This document shows positions 9,036-17,042 of a stretch of DNA of 64,000 nt, piece by piece. Position numbers and translations under genes: made by a program. The notes beneath the pieces were generated by a model, which was given only the letters and a program-made list of their open reading frames with translations, searched no databases and was not told the DNA's origin. The DNA is from UBA8401 sp041665525. Lineage in GTDB: Bacteria > Bacteroidota > Ignavibacteria > UBA10030 > UBA8401. Position 1 is the first letter of the stretch, and each line of letters opens with the position of its first letter. Location: assembly GCA_041665525.1 (NCBI GenBank), contig JBAYIS010000005.1, forward strand, positions 62,001 through 126,000, written 5' to 3'.

Positions 9036-9359
9036 CGAATCCTACATATTCCGAAAAATCACTTATTTATATAAGAAATTCTGAAATTCTCATTTTCTCA
9101 CTTCCCTAAAGAGCGTCAGCGAGAACGCACAACAGCTTAAAGCGATAAGTATTTCACTTCACCATCCTACCATTGATTTCAGAGAATAATTGTTTTTTAA
9201 TCCCCTCAAACCTTTAAGCTTTCGCTATCTCTTAGCGAGAGGCATAGGTTAACTTATAACTACTAATCGCTTGCCGCTACGGATTGATCGTTCATAACCG
9301 GAGTATAAACCATTGTATCCTGTTACTTCGATTTCCGAACATTTCTGGAAAGGTTGGTG
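9036..9359. other. intergenic stretch with hairpin and cassette-flanking repeat
   Basis: No convincing gene. It contains a perfect 6-bp hairpin (TCGCTA 9222-9227 / TAGCGA 9233-9238) and the 13-mer ATCCCCTCAAACC at 9200-9212, which also occurs at 1128-1140 on the other side of the hsdR-AAA cassette. No U-tract terminator was seen. Confidence 0.5.
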
Positions 9360-9698
9360 ATGAAAAATCTCACTCCAATAACCGCTATTAGAGCATATTG
9401 CATTCAATGCTCTAGTGGTAGTCTCACAGATGTCATTGAATGCAGAATAACGGACTGTATTTTTCATGAATACCGATTTGGAAAAATACCAAAAGGAATC
9501 GATTTAGAATACAATACAACCTTAAAAGCAATACGAGGGGAATGCCTCAGTTGCCAAGGAGATCATTCTTCTGAAGTGTCAACATGTAATCTACCTGGTT
9601 GCAACCTCTACTCATTTCGCTTTGGAAAAAACCCTAACCGAGCAGGTATCGGGTGTTTATCAAATATCACTTCTACCAAAGACAATGAAACTCACTAA
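9360..9698 (+). CDS. small protein with two tandem Cys4 zinc-binding modules
   Basis: 112 residues made of two copies of the same module: 'AIRAYCIQC...ECRITDC...YRFGK' and 'AIRGECLSC...TCNLPGC...FRFGK'. Each has CxxC followed by C-x4-C, so each probably binds one zinc. Similar modules occur in uncharacterised phage- and island-borne proteins. I use ATG 9360, preceded by GGAAAGG; TTG 9354 and GTG 9357 are in frame. The next small Cys-containing gene starts 18 nt downstream, suggesting a pair. No function can be assigned. Confidence 0.6.
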   Translation: MKNLTPITAIRAYCIQCSSGSLTDVIECRITDCIFHEYRFGKIPKGIDLEYNTTLKAIRGECLSCQGDHSSEVSTCNLPGCNLYSFRFGKNPNRAGIGCLSNITSTKDNETH

Positions 9699-9716
9699 TT
9701 ACAAAGGAAAACTACC

Positions 9717-10055
9717 ATGTCATACAAAACTGAAAGAATGGAAATAGAATCAAATATACGTTATAGGATCCCCACAGCTCTAAAAACCTCAGAAATACCA
9801 ATACATAATTCTAAAGTTATTTTGGTCACTACAAAATGCGAATATTGTGGAAATAGAATTGATAGAACGCTAACTAGGGTATCGGGAATAAAAGAAAGAT
9901 ATTTCTGTAATCATACGAATTGCAGTGAACTATATGACGAGGATATGAAAATCGTTAAACGATATGCTGAAAGAGGTACGACATGCCATCTTATTTGTTT
10001 TGGGATATTTAAAGATAGCACTTCTGATACACCGTTAGAGCTGGATCAATTTTAA
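9717..10055 (+). CDS. small zinc-binding hypothetical protein
   Basis: 112 residues, not recognised. Residues about 41-73 hold 'CEYCGN' and 'FCNHTNC', a likely single zinc site of CxxC plus C-x4-C type. The start at ATG 9717 has AAAGGA about 9 nt upstream. It follows the double-Cys4 gene by 18 nt and is followed by a strong hairpin, so the two likely form one transcript. Confidence 0.55.
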   Translation: MSYKTERMEIESNIRYRIPTALKTSEIPIHNSKVILVTTKCEYCGNRIDRTLTRVSGIKERYFCNHTNCSELYDEDMKIVKRYAERGTTCHLICFGIFKDSTSDTPLELDQF

Positions 10056-10070
10056 AATGACCCACTCACA

Positions 10071-10101
10071 CCCCGACCTATTCGCAAAGAATGGGTCGGG
10101 G
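10071..10101 (+). terminator. 13-bp hairpin after the Cys-rich gene pair
   Basis: Stem CCCCGACCTATTC (10071-10083) pairs with 10089-10101, with one G-U pair, around the loop GCAAA. No U-tract follows, so it may be a processing or barrier hairpin rather than a classical terminator. Confidence 0.6.
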
Positions 10102-10770
10102 AAGGTATTCTTGAATGCACAGCGGGCTTGGCTATTTCTCCCTTGATAATCATCTTGACAGGATATATACTTCCAACTACCTTTATCACATGACATATTC
10201 ATAATACATATACTTCATCTGCTCCTTCTACCGATCGAGTAATAGTCACGAAACCAAGCTAATCAAGGCTCCGTCGGTGCTCACTCAGCAAGGACATCCT
10301 CTCCATAGAAATGCTGATGAGATCGTTGTAAGGATCGTAACCTTATTATAGCATGCTATTATTACATACTACGCTTTTAACTGGACTTCATTCAAATAGA
10401 GTAGAATATAAATTAGCACGAAATTATTACCTACCTGATCTTTGATATTTCCACTTGTTGCTCTAACCTTTGAAACCTTCCAACAGCAAGGTGCGAGAAA
10501 AGTTCGTTCCGTGCCGCTTCAGCGCAATCGATATCAACAGTACCACGAACGATTGCATGACATCGTGCAGGCATCAATGGACGACGACACGAGATTTGTA
10601 ATTATACATCTGTGTTCTTGATCCTGCTCTTGATCTACGGTTGCGAAGCAACCGAAGAAACCCTGCTATGGAGCAACAACTAATACGCAGCTGATGAAGG
10701 CTACGGAACCCGACAACAACAAACACATATTGTCGGAGAATCCGTAACCCACTGATGATACCATGCGACT
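10102..10770. other. long stretch without a recognisable gene
   Basis: About 670 nt with no credible ORF. Visible items: the 11-mer TTCCAACAGCA at 10478-10488, shared with 1184-1194; a 7-bp hairpin CGGTTGC-GAA-GCAACCG near 10633-10649; and an interrupted inverted repeat at about 10700-10755 that could end the minus-strand operon. It may be decayed mobile-element DNA. Confidence 0.4.
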
Positions 10771-10962
10771 CTATGGATTGTATTGTTCCTGTGGATCAGG
10801 TTCATATGAACCTCTACACGCATCACCACTAAATATCACGTGAAGCATCATGTACAGCGCAAACAATGGGAAGACCACAATCAACGTGAAAGCGGCGCCC
10901 CATCGCACTATTTCGAATGCCCAGATAAAGATATTGATGATGAAATCGATGATTCTGTACAT
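10771..10962 (-). CDS. small integral membrane protein
   Basis: 63 residues starting 'MYRIIDFIINIFIWAFEIVRWGAAFTLIVVFPLFALYMML', i.e. one long or two short membrane helices, then a short polar tail with one Cys and a Pro/Glu-rich end. ATG 10962 is preferred because AAAGGAA lies 7 nt upstream; an in-frame start at 11010 would add 16 residues without a ribosome-binding site. It is the last gene of the minus-strand phage/plasmid-like operon. Function unknown. Confidence 0.5.
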   Translation of the reverse strand: MYRIIDFIINIFIWAFEIVRWGAAFTLIVVFPLFALYMMLHVIFSGDACRGSYEPDPQEQYNP

Positions 10963-11010
10963 GGTATTTCCTTTCGGCGAGTATTGTGATTGATAATTAT
11001 TTCGTGTCAT

Positions 11011-11034
11011 TTAGGGGCACTTGCGTGCCCCTAA
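11011..11034 (-). terminator. perfect 10-bp hairpin
   Basis: TTAGGGGCAC / GTGCCCCTAA around a TTGC loop, located between the unknown gene (11234-11812) and the small membrane gene. No strong U-tract on either side; it may attenuate or process the operon mRNA. Confidence 0.5.
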
Positions 11035-11199
11035 CACGAATGCGATGCAGCGTATGATGTATGATCGTATGCTATTATTAAAAGCGGGTCATTACTGAAT
11101 CACGGTTTGCGGAGAACGAAAGCGAGGAAACGATTCGTTGGTTCTTAAGAAAAACTATATGCTCTGCTTCACTTCTTGGCGTGTGCGAGCGAATAAAGC

Positions 11200-11224
11200 T
11201 CCTCCCGTAGGTTATACGGGAGGA
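11200..11224 (-). terminator. perfect 10-bp hairpin just after the 11234 gene
   Basis: TCCTCCCGTA / TACGGGAGGA around loop GGTTA, 9 nt after the stop of the minus-strand gene. A weak T-containing stretch follows on the minus strand. Probable transcript end or attenuator. Confidence 0.6.
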
Positions 11225-11233
11225 TGTTGATGA

Positions 11234-11812
11234 TCAGAATATCCGTTCATCTGTAGGATCAACTGTGACAACAACAGCTTCCTCGGTTGCTGGTTCACGG
11301 TCGAGCAGTTCCGGTCTGTAGTTCTTCGGGTACCCTTTTGCAAGGGATGCCTTAAACCTTTTTGCCAGTTGCTCAGCGCCTTCTTCAACGGAACAGATAT
11401 TGTTCCAGTCAGTCCAGTAGAACTTGCCATTCTCTCGCACGCCAGAGACGTACGACAGCTTCAGAAACTTCTTGTCGAGCAGAGATTCCAGCGCTTCGTC
11501 AGGTATAGAATTGTCTGGATTGAGTGAGCCCTTGTAGCCGAGCTTCGCAAACGCTTCCTGCACGATGAATGCGGCGCCCCACGATGTCACTTCCTGGTTC
11601 TCATTGCGCTTGAAATCACCTGCAATTAACATCTTCGTGGAGAAGGTCTTTCCGATGTCCAGCGTCAGACGGATACCGATATCGACCTGTTTGATGAACG
11701 GCTGCGGCGTCGTACCGGAGACGTCTTCCACCTCAATGATCGTTGCCTCATTGATGTAGACTCCTTTGCCAAAAGTCGGTTTTGCGTACGGGTTGTTGGT
11801 GGAGAGTGTCAT
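11234..11812 (-). CDS. phage-like hypothetical protein beside a Sak4-like ATPase
   Basis: 192 residues, not recognised. The centre, 'KFLKLSYVSGVRENGKFYWTDWNNI' in two short beta-rich runs, resembles the OB-fold-like pattern of phage single-strand-binding proteins, and the tail is acidic ('PTDERIF'), as in many SSBs. Its position 12 nt downstream of a Sak4-like recombination ATPase supports a DNA-annealing partner role, but this is inference. GGA lies about 9 nt before the ATG. Confidence 0.5.
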   Translation of the reverse strand: MTLSTNNPYAKPTFGKGVYINEATIIEVEDVSGTTPQPFIKQVDIGIRLTLDIGKTFSTKMLIAGDFKRNENQEVTSWGAAFIVQEAFAKLGYKGSLNPDNSIPDEALESLLDKKFLKLSYVSGVRENGKFYWTDWNNICSVEEGAEQLAKRFKASLAKGYPKNYRPELLDREPATEEAVVVTVDPTDERIF

Positions 11813-11825
11813 ATGCGTGATCCTT

Positions 11826-12620
11826 TCATGATGCTTTCCGCAAGACAGTCAGTTTGCGGGTTTGTGGTGGTTGGATAGGTTCTTCCTGTGTATTCTTAAG
11901 AGGCAATAACTCCTTGCAATCAGATAACGACGCCATGATGTTCGGCAGTGAGTCAGTACTACTGATCTCTTGAGAGAGATTACCCGTAAAGCCGTTTTTG
12001 GAGAGGGTGATCTTGCGTGTTTTATCGTTGGTGAGCAGGAGAATAGCGTCAGCTTTATACGGCAGCGGAGCGTAGATACGTGGTATTTGTCGTCCCGTTG
12101 CTTTCTCACCGACGTATTCATCCTTCATGCGTGCAGTGATGACAAGGTTGAACTTCTTTGAGAACTTGATCTCGTCGATCACCGCATTGCACAGTCGCCA
12201 CACTTCAGACCAGTTCCAAGCCATCCCGACCTTCTCTTTATCGGTACGTTCCAGGTACTCGATTTCAGCGAACGTCTGGAGATCGGAACCACTATCTATT
12301 ATAATCGTCCCCTGCGGTTGGCAAGAGAGGATATATTTGACAGCAACGACTAGTTCCAGATAGTTCTTAGCAGTAGCGAACTTAATGTTTTGGAACTTCT
12401 TTGTAACGATCTGAGCCCGGTATTCGGTATCAATCAGATACACAGGTGCAAGTTCAGACATTGTGCAAGCGAGATGCGTCTTACCGGAGCCCTCCTTGCC
12501 AGCAAGGAGAGCTACGAACTTCGGTAAGTCATCCACTTCAGCAAATTGAAAGTTGTCACGGCGCTGGATCAGCTCCTGGCGTTCTTTCTCGTTGCTGTAG
12601 TACGGACTTGGTTTTGACAT
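11826..12620 (-). CDS. Sak4-like/AAA_24 recombination ATPase
   Basis: 264 residues. Walker A 'GKEGSGKTH' (about 41-49), 'YLIDTEYRAQ' near 73, and Walker B 'GTIIIDSGSD' near 108 match the RecA-like core of phage Sak4/AAA_24 proteins, which help single-strand annealing and replication of phage DNA. The C-terminus is basic ('TRKLTVLRKAS'). AAAGGGA lies 5 nt upstream of the ATG. It sits between a DUF932-like gene (10 nt upstream) and a possible SSB-like gene (13 nt downstream), a typical phage or plasmid recombination module. Confidence 0.7.
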   Translation of the reverse strand: MSKPSPYYSNEKERQELIQRRDNFQFAEVDDLPKFVALLAGKEGSGKTHLACTMSELAPVYLIDTEYRAQIVTKKFQNIKFATAKNYLELVVAVKYILSCQPQGTIIIDSGSDLQTFAEIEYLERTDKEKVGMAWNWSEVWRLCNAVIDEIKFSKKFNLVITARMKDEYVGEKATGRQIPRIYAPLPYKADAILLLTNDKTRKITLSKNGFTGNLSQEISSTDSLPNIMASLSDCKELLPLKNTQEEPIQPPQTRKLTVLRKAS

Positions 12621-12630
12621 GATGTCCCTT

Positions 12631-13425
12631 TCAGTTTTTGGATAAGAGTTGAGCGTAGTTGATCATACCGTCGGTTGAGTATGAGTTATTGCGGAAGTCG
12701 GCGAACGTCTCCTTATCATGATGCCAGAAGGAATGTGTGCATGCGTCGAGCAGACCGAATGCGGTATGGGATTCATGAGACAGGTACCTATCAACAACCT
12801 TACCCCACAGACTTGCGGAGAGTTCTTTCAAGTGCGCTTCACGGATCGTCTGCAGGTCATTGATGACGAGATCCTTTTGCTTCAGCGCACCAATGGTCTT
12901 TGCGAACCGGGTGAGACGTGTACGGGAGTTCGGAAGCAGGAGAGCGAACGCTTTCTCAGTCTGTTCACTCCAAGTGATGTTCCCCTGATTGTGTCGAAAG
13001 GAATGTTTAGCAAAGTACATTTCACTGGTCATGCCGTTGGCACAGATCAGATGCTCAGCGTACATACCGACAGAAAGAGCTCTGGAACCATCATAACTGT
13101 TGTAAGCGATCAATCCGAACCGTACAATATCACCTTTGGTTATCTCAGCTGTGATGGTATCAGTGGTGAGCGTGTAAACGAACCGCCGACCGTCAAAGAA
13201 CTGTTTACCAGGCTTCCAGTCGTTGATCTTGGAGCGCTCAGCAATTGTATCAACAGTCTCCTTCACCTGCGTGTTATGAATAAGCAGGTAGTTCGGCGAG
13301 ACAACGCCCAGCTCATTCCAACCGGTCTTCGATTCAGCATCTTCAATGCGGACTGACTTACCTTGAGACTTCATCCCGTCTTTAGAAAACAGGGGCGTAA
13401 CTTCGATATGTGCGTATGGATTCAT
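12631..13425 (-). CDS. DUF932-like phage/plasmid protein
   Basis: 264 residues. Segments 'GWNELGVVSPNYLLIHNTQV', 'YNSYDGSRALSVGMYAEHLICANGM' and 'AKHSFRHNQ' (each a short run) match DUF932/TIGR03299 proteins found in plasmids, phages and conjugative elements. Function is not established; links to replication or anti-restriction have been proposed for the family. ATG 13425 is chosen because AAGGAG lies about 7 nt upstream; an open upstream extension to 13539 overlaps the RadC-like gene and is not credible. Second gene of the minus-strand operon. Confidence 0.7.
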   Translation of the reverse strand: MNPYAHIEVTPLFSKDGMKSQGKSVRIEDAESKTGWNELGVVSPNYLLIHNTQVKETVDTIAERSKINDWKPGKQFFDGRRFVYTLTTDTITAEITKGDIVRFGLIAYNSYDGSRALSVGMYAEHLICANGMTSEMYFAKHSFRHNQGNITWSEQTEKAFALLLPNSRTRLTRFAKTIGALKQKDLVINDLQTIREAHLKELSASLWGKVVDRYLSHESHTAFGLLDACTHSFWHHDKETFADFRNNSYSTDGMINYAQLLSKN

Positions 13426-13462
13426 GGTGCTTCTCCTTAAATAGTGTGGATTTAGTAAATAA

Positions 13463-13915
13463 TTAGATGTATCCCTTCTCGACGAAGGAAGTGTAGGTGT
13501 CTTCAGCAAAGATGATGTGGTCATGAACTGGGATGCCAATGATCTTACCTGCTTCCACTATCTGTTTCGTGATGGTAAGGTCTTCGTTGGAAGGGTTTAG
13601 GTTGCCAGATGGATGGTTATGAGCGATGATAATGGACGCACAGGTTGCAACGATAGCGCCTCGAAAGACTTCACGAGGATGCACGAGCGATGAGTTTAAA
13701 AGACCTTCAGTGACGATCTCGAAGCCGGTGACTCTGTTGGCAGAGTTAAGCCAGAAAGTGACAAAGCGTTCCTTCACTTGATCCTTGAACAGGAACTGGA
13801 AGTATCGAAAGACATCTTCAGGACTCTTGATGTAGATCTTCCGCTGTTGGAGCTCTGGATAGGTTGATGTGCACTCACGGAATTTCCATGAGACTGATTG
13901 GATGTACGCCTTCAT
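13463..13915 (-). CDS. radC: RadC-like JAB/MPN-domain protein
   Basis: 150 residues with the RadC (JAB/MPN metal-binding) signature: 'EIVTEGLLNSSLVHPREVF', then 'HNHPSGNLNPSNED' (the H-x-H...D zinc motif). It lacks the N-terminal helix-hairpin-helix found in chromosomal RadC, as is common for plasmid and phage versions. Biochemical function is unproved and the gene name reflects family only. A strong AAAAGGAGG lies 8 nt before the ATG. It is first in the minus-strand operon, divergent from the ATPase gene at 14218. Confidence 0.85.
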   Translation of the reverse strand: MKAYIQSVSWKFRECTSTYPELQQRKIYIKSPEDVFRYFQFLFKDQVKERFVTFWLNSANRVTGFEIVTEGLLNSSLVHPREVFRGAIVATCASIIIAHNHPSGNLNPSNEDLTITKQIVEAGKIIGIPVHDHIIFAEDTYTSFVEKGYI

Positions 13916-14058
13916 ATGTTATTGCCTCCTTTTGAGAGACAATAATTCTAAGCGATTACTCGTAGTGTCTTGTAGTATGGTAGTAGATGTTGTTGAGCGG
14001 TTGCGTGCGAAGAGGCAGGATGAAAGAGGAATAGGTCAGCAGCACAATAGAAAAATGA

Positions 14059-14069
14059 GGGGGGGGGGG
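14059..14069. repeat. G11 homopolymer in the divergent promoter region
   Basis: Eleven consecutive G between radC (minus) and the ATPase gene at 14218 (plus), 149 nt upstream of the latter. It could be a slipped-strand phase-variation tract or an assembly artefact. The rest of 13916-14217 holds no gene. Confidence 0.7.
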
Positions 14070-14217
14070 TGAGCTTTTATTCGTGACTTTTTATTGCGTT
14101 AAAAGGGGGCTTACAGTTGAGCCAATTTTTGATAGAAGTTTAAAGTATTGTGTCTCTTATTACAAATAGATAAATTGATTTGAATAAAAATCACTTAACA
14201 ATAGAATCGAGAAAAAA

Positions 14218-15567
14218 ATGTGGAAATCATTAGAATTTAAACAAAGTCCTTATGATTCGTCTCCTTTACGACCAACGGCTGAGGATGTTGATCTGCTAGT
14301 GGGTCGTCAAACTGATGCAGCAGCATTTATCACTCATCTTGAATCGAAAAGAAATGGTGTTTTTATTATTTCGGGTCCACCAGGAGTTGGAAAAACAAGC
14401 TTTCTTAACACGCAACTATTTTTATTAGAAACAAGCCAAGCATATTTTGGACCAAAGATAATGGCACCACGAAAATTATGTCCCGTCCAACCTGATGACA
14501 CTCCTAGGGATGTTGCTTTAAGAGCTTTGAGATCATTAAGTGATTCTATTGAATTGTATTGTCAAACAATCAATGCTGATGTTCCAAAGCAAACCAAGGA
14601 CATAATTAAATGGTTGGCTCACCAAGGTTCAAGTGGTTTTGAACTTGGTTTACAAGTCATGGGTTTTGGTGGCTCGTTAGGTAGGCAATTTTCTGTTCCA
14701 AGCGTAAGCGATGTCTCGTTTGAACATATTCAAGATGTTATAACATGTGTGGTTGACGAGGTTATTAAGCAATTTGATTTTAAGAGTCTTGTTATAGTTT
14801 TGGATAACGTTGAAAATTTAGAAGATGATACTTTAACTAAAATGCTGATGACCTTTCGAGATACATTGTTCACGATCCCGGATCTTTGGTGGGTGTTAAT
14901 TGGACAAAGCGGATTAAGCAGCTTGATCCAATCAATTGATCCGAGAGTTGCGCAAAGGATGTCGGGTACTGGATTAGAGTTGAAACCTATACCATTAAAT
15001 CAACTAAACGCAGCGATCGATAAACGTGTTACTCGGTTTCATCTATCAGGTACAGGGAAAGCCCCATTACCAGCAGCGATTCACAAATATCTTTATGAAG
15101 CTTCACATGGTGAATTAAGATTTGTCCTAAAATATAGTGAGAGCATTTGTATAAATATAGTGCAAAATATCCGTTCAAACGTTATTAGTAAAGGCACTAT
15201 GACTGCTGATAATAAACCTATTTTCGATAAAGCCATTGGCAATCTTTTAAAACAAGGAGTAATACCGGAAAGCGCTGCAATAATTGCATTAAAAGAAATT
15301 GTAAAATCAGAATTAGATGGATTTAACTTAAAACCAAAAGAATTACAAGTGTTAAAGTCAATCGCCGAAAAGGGCGGTGCCCGTGCTAAAGACCACCAGA
15401 TACACGGTGTAAAAATAATGCAAGATTTTTCTGGCAATTATTTGTCTAAGCTATACAGACAACATTTGCTTATTCGACAGCAAGAAGGTCGGTCTGTTTA
15501 CTATAAGGTTGCAGGAATTTCTTCACTTGCTGCAGAATTTAATCTCTATGTCATGAAAAAGGTTTAA
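14218..15567 (+). CDS. solitary AAA+/STAND-like ATPase
   Basis: 449 residues. The P-loop is 'GPPGVGKTS' (G53 to S61) with K59, and Walker B is 'LVIVLDNVENL' near 200. The N-terminus 'LVGRQTDAAAF' resembles the start of Orc1/Cdc6-type and STAND AAA+ proteins. The C-terminal 90 residues ('LKPKELQVLKSIAEKGGARA...YLSKLYRQHLLIRQQEGRSVYYKV', in separate short motifs) look like a winged helix. No toxic effector domain can be recognised. It stands alone between a phage-like operon and a tRNA, so a defence or regulatory ATPase is possible. No clear Shine-Dalgarno precedes the ATG. Confidence 0.65.
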   Translation: MWKSLEFKQSPYDSSPLRPTAEDVDLLVGRQTDAAAFITHLESKRNGVFIISGPPGVGKTSFLNTQLFLLETSQAYFGPKIMAPRKLCPVQPDDTPRDVALRALRSLSDSIELYCQTINADVPKQTKDIIKWLAHQGSSGFELGLQVMGFGGSLGRQFSVPSVSDVSFEHIQDVITCVVDEVIKQFDFKSLVIVLDNVENLEDDTLTKMLMTFRDTLFTIPDLWWVLIGQSGLSSLIQSIDPRVAQRMSGTGLELKPIPLNQLNAAIDKRVTRFHLSGTGKAPLPAAIHKYLYEASHGELRFVLKYSESICINIVQNIRSNVISKGTMTADNKPIFDKAIGNLLKQGVIPESAAIIALKEIVKSELDGFNLKPKELQVLKSIAEKGGARAKDHQIHGVKIMQDFSGNYLSKLYRQHLLIRQQEGRSVYYKVAGISSLAAEFNLYVMKKV

Positions 15568-15901
15568 TCAATGGAATTTGTCTCACTATTCATAAACATT
15601 TTGTCCTCAGTGATACGAGTTGAAAGCTTACCTGCGACTACAATCCAAAAACAAATCTAATATGCTATTTAAGCATGGACAATGAAAGGCATGTTAAGAT
15701 CCACTGTTGAAAAACCAAAGATGCATCGCTGGTAAAATTTGTTGATCGATGTTGATTGCAATTTGAGGTAAGTCTATATTACAGCGAAGAAAAACACTTC
15801 AACATAGATCAAGTCCATCACAGTTTCGAAGTGTTCTGTGATTAATATGGAGTCAAAAAGTGCAAGCTAAAGTGCAAGCTGGAATCTCGTTAAAACCCTT
15901 T
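15568..15901. other. intergenic stretch with a short tandem repeat
   Basis: No gene recognised. The 10-mer AGTGCAAGCT occurs twice, 12 nt apart (15859-15868, 15871-15880), close to the tRNA terminator. No integrase gene or obvious remnant can be read. Confidence 0.4.
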
Positions 15902-15932
15902 AAAAACAAAATCGCCAACTCGAAAGTTGGCG
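15902..15932 (-). terminator. terminator of tRNA-fMet
   Basis: Perfect stem CGCCAACT (15913-15920) / AGTTGGCG (15925-15932) with a tetraloop, followed on the minus strand by a T-rich run (complement of 15902-15911). It lies 18 nt after the tRNA 3' end. Confidence 0.85.
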
Positions 15933-15950
15933 AAAATGTGTTGTTTTTAG

Positions 15951-16023
15951 TAGCGGGGCTAGGACTTGAACCTAGAACCTTCGGGTTATGAGCCCGACGA
16001 GCTGCCAATTGCTCCACCCCGCG
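15951..16023 (-). tRNA. initiator tRNA-Met (anticodon CAU)
   Basis: The minus strand reads CGCGGGGTGGAGCAATTGGC..., then the anticodon arm TCGGGCTCATAACCCGA, with the three G-C pairs diagnostic of initiator tRNA, then T-arm CTAGGTTCAAGTCCTAG. The first base pair is unpaired (C1 opposite U72), as required for formylation. Discriminator base is A. The 3' CCA is not encoded (CTA follows). 73 nt. The promoter should lie in 16024-16171, shared with divergent surE. Confidence 0.95.
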
Positions 16024-16100
16024 ATGATATTTTAAAGAACTTAGCCAATTGTTGAGAGTTGCGATGTTTGCAACTCGAAATCCCGACGTTGTTTGTCGGG

Positions 16101-16118
16101 GCTCCACCCCGCGATGAT
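16101..16118. repeat. partial duplicate of the tRNA-fMet 5' end
   Basis: The 18-mer GCTCCACCCCGCGATGAT at 16101-16118 is identical to 16011-16028, which spans the tRNA 5' end and its upstream flank. About 12 nt further, both copies also share CCCGACG (16083-16089 versus 15993-15999). The copy lacks the anticodon and T arms. It may be a scar of integration or a partial duplication. Confidence 0.75.
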
Positions 16119-16171
16119 TTTGTTTAATAATATACTCAATAAATAGCAGGCAGTCAAGGTACGTTTTCACT

Positions 16172-16945
16172 ATGGAAAAGAAACTTTCAATATTAGTCTC
16201 CAATGATGATGGAATTTTATCCGAAGGATTAGGGGCGCTCGTTAATGAACTGCAGTCTATCGCCGATGTGACGATCGTTGCACCGGACAGTCAGCAAAGC
16301 GCAGTGGGACACGCCATCACCGTGCATCGTCCTTTGCGTGTGCGTGAGGTAAAAAAGGACGGGAAATTTTTCGGCTATGCAGTAGATGGTACTCCGGCGG
16401 ATTGTGTGAAACTTGCCATCCGCAGTGTTATGAAATCAAAACCGGACCTAGTTATTTCCGGTATCAATCACGGCTCGAATACCGCTATCAGCGTTATTTA
16501 TTCGGGAACGGTCTCCGCAGCTACGGAAGGAACAATTCTCGGAATCCCGTCATTTGCCATGTCGTTGACGACCTTTGAGGCGAATGCGGACTTTTCCTAC
16601 GCCGCAAAATTTGCACGAAATCTCGCATTAAAGGTGGTAGAGAATGGTTTACTGAGCGGTACTTTGCTGAATGTGAATGTTCCTCATCTTCCCGAAAACG
16701 AGATCCAGGGTGTTGTGATAACGCGCCAGGGAAAATCGATCTGGAATGACGAATTCGAAGCCCGCCGCGATCCGGGTAACAAGCAATATTTCTGGCTGAA
16801 AGGGGAACTGGTGGAATTGGATGAAGAGGAAGATATCGATCAGCGGGCGATCTTAAATAACAAGGTCTCCATTACGCCGATCCAGTTTGATCTCACAAAT
16901 TATTCGATGATTGAAAAGCTGAAGTCGTGGGAGATTCAAGTGTAA
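16172..16945 (+). CDS. surE: 5'/3'-nucleotidase SurE
   Basis: SurE removes phosphate from nucleoside 5'/3'-monophosphates in a metal-dependent reaction. All family signatures are present: N-terminal 'LVSNDDGILSEGL' with the metal-binding NDD (residues 10-12), 'APDSQQSAVGHAIT', 'VDGTPADCVKLA' and 'VISGINHGSNTA'. Length 257 is normal. AAGG lies about 12 nt upstream of the ATG. It is divergent from the tRNA and followed by a strong terminator. No operon partner. Confidence 0.95.
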   Translation: MEKKLSILVSNDDGILSEGLGALVNELQSIADVTIVAPDSQQSAVGHAITVHRPLRVREVKKDGKFFGYAVDGTPADCVKLAIRSVMKSKPDLVISGINHGSNTAISVIYSGTVSAATEGTILGIPSFAMSLTTFEANADFSYAAKFARNLALKVVENGLLSGTLLNVNVPHLPENEIQGVVITRQGKSIWNDEFEARRDPGNKQYFWLKGELVELDEEEDIDQRAILNNKVSITPIQFDLTNYSMIEKLKSWEIQV

Positions 16946-16973
16946 GTAATAAATCATTTTAGAAAAATAAGAC

Positions 16974-17011
16974 AAAGTCCCGAAATACGGAGATCCGTTT
17001 ATCGGGACTTT
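16974..17011. terminator. bidirectional terminator between surE and a T9SS gene
   Basis: Arms AAAGTCCCGA (16974-16983) and TCGGGACTTT (17002-17011), with an inner CGGA/TCCG stem. It serves surE (plus) and the convergent gene at 17043 (minus). Confidence 0.85.
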
Positions 17012-17042
17012 ATTGTATACCAATGGAAATAATCTTATGGAA

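Noticed and set aside
13426..13539. Longer N-terminus for the DUF932-like gene
   Set aside because: It would overlap radC by 77 nt, while ATG 13425 has a good AAGGAG.
15859..15880. Two copies of AGTGCAAGCT considered as replication iterons or an att core
   Set aside because: Only two 10-bp copies, no Rep or integrase gene nearby.
15853..16203. 116-codon minus-strand ORF
   Set aside because: It runs through tRNA-fMet, its terminator and its duplicated 5' end.
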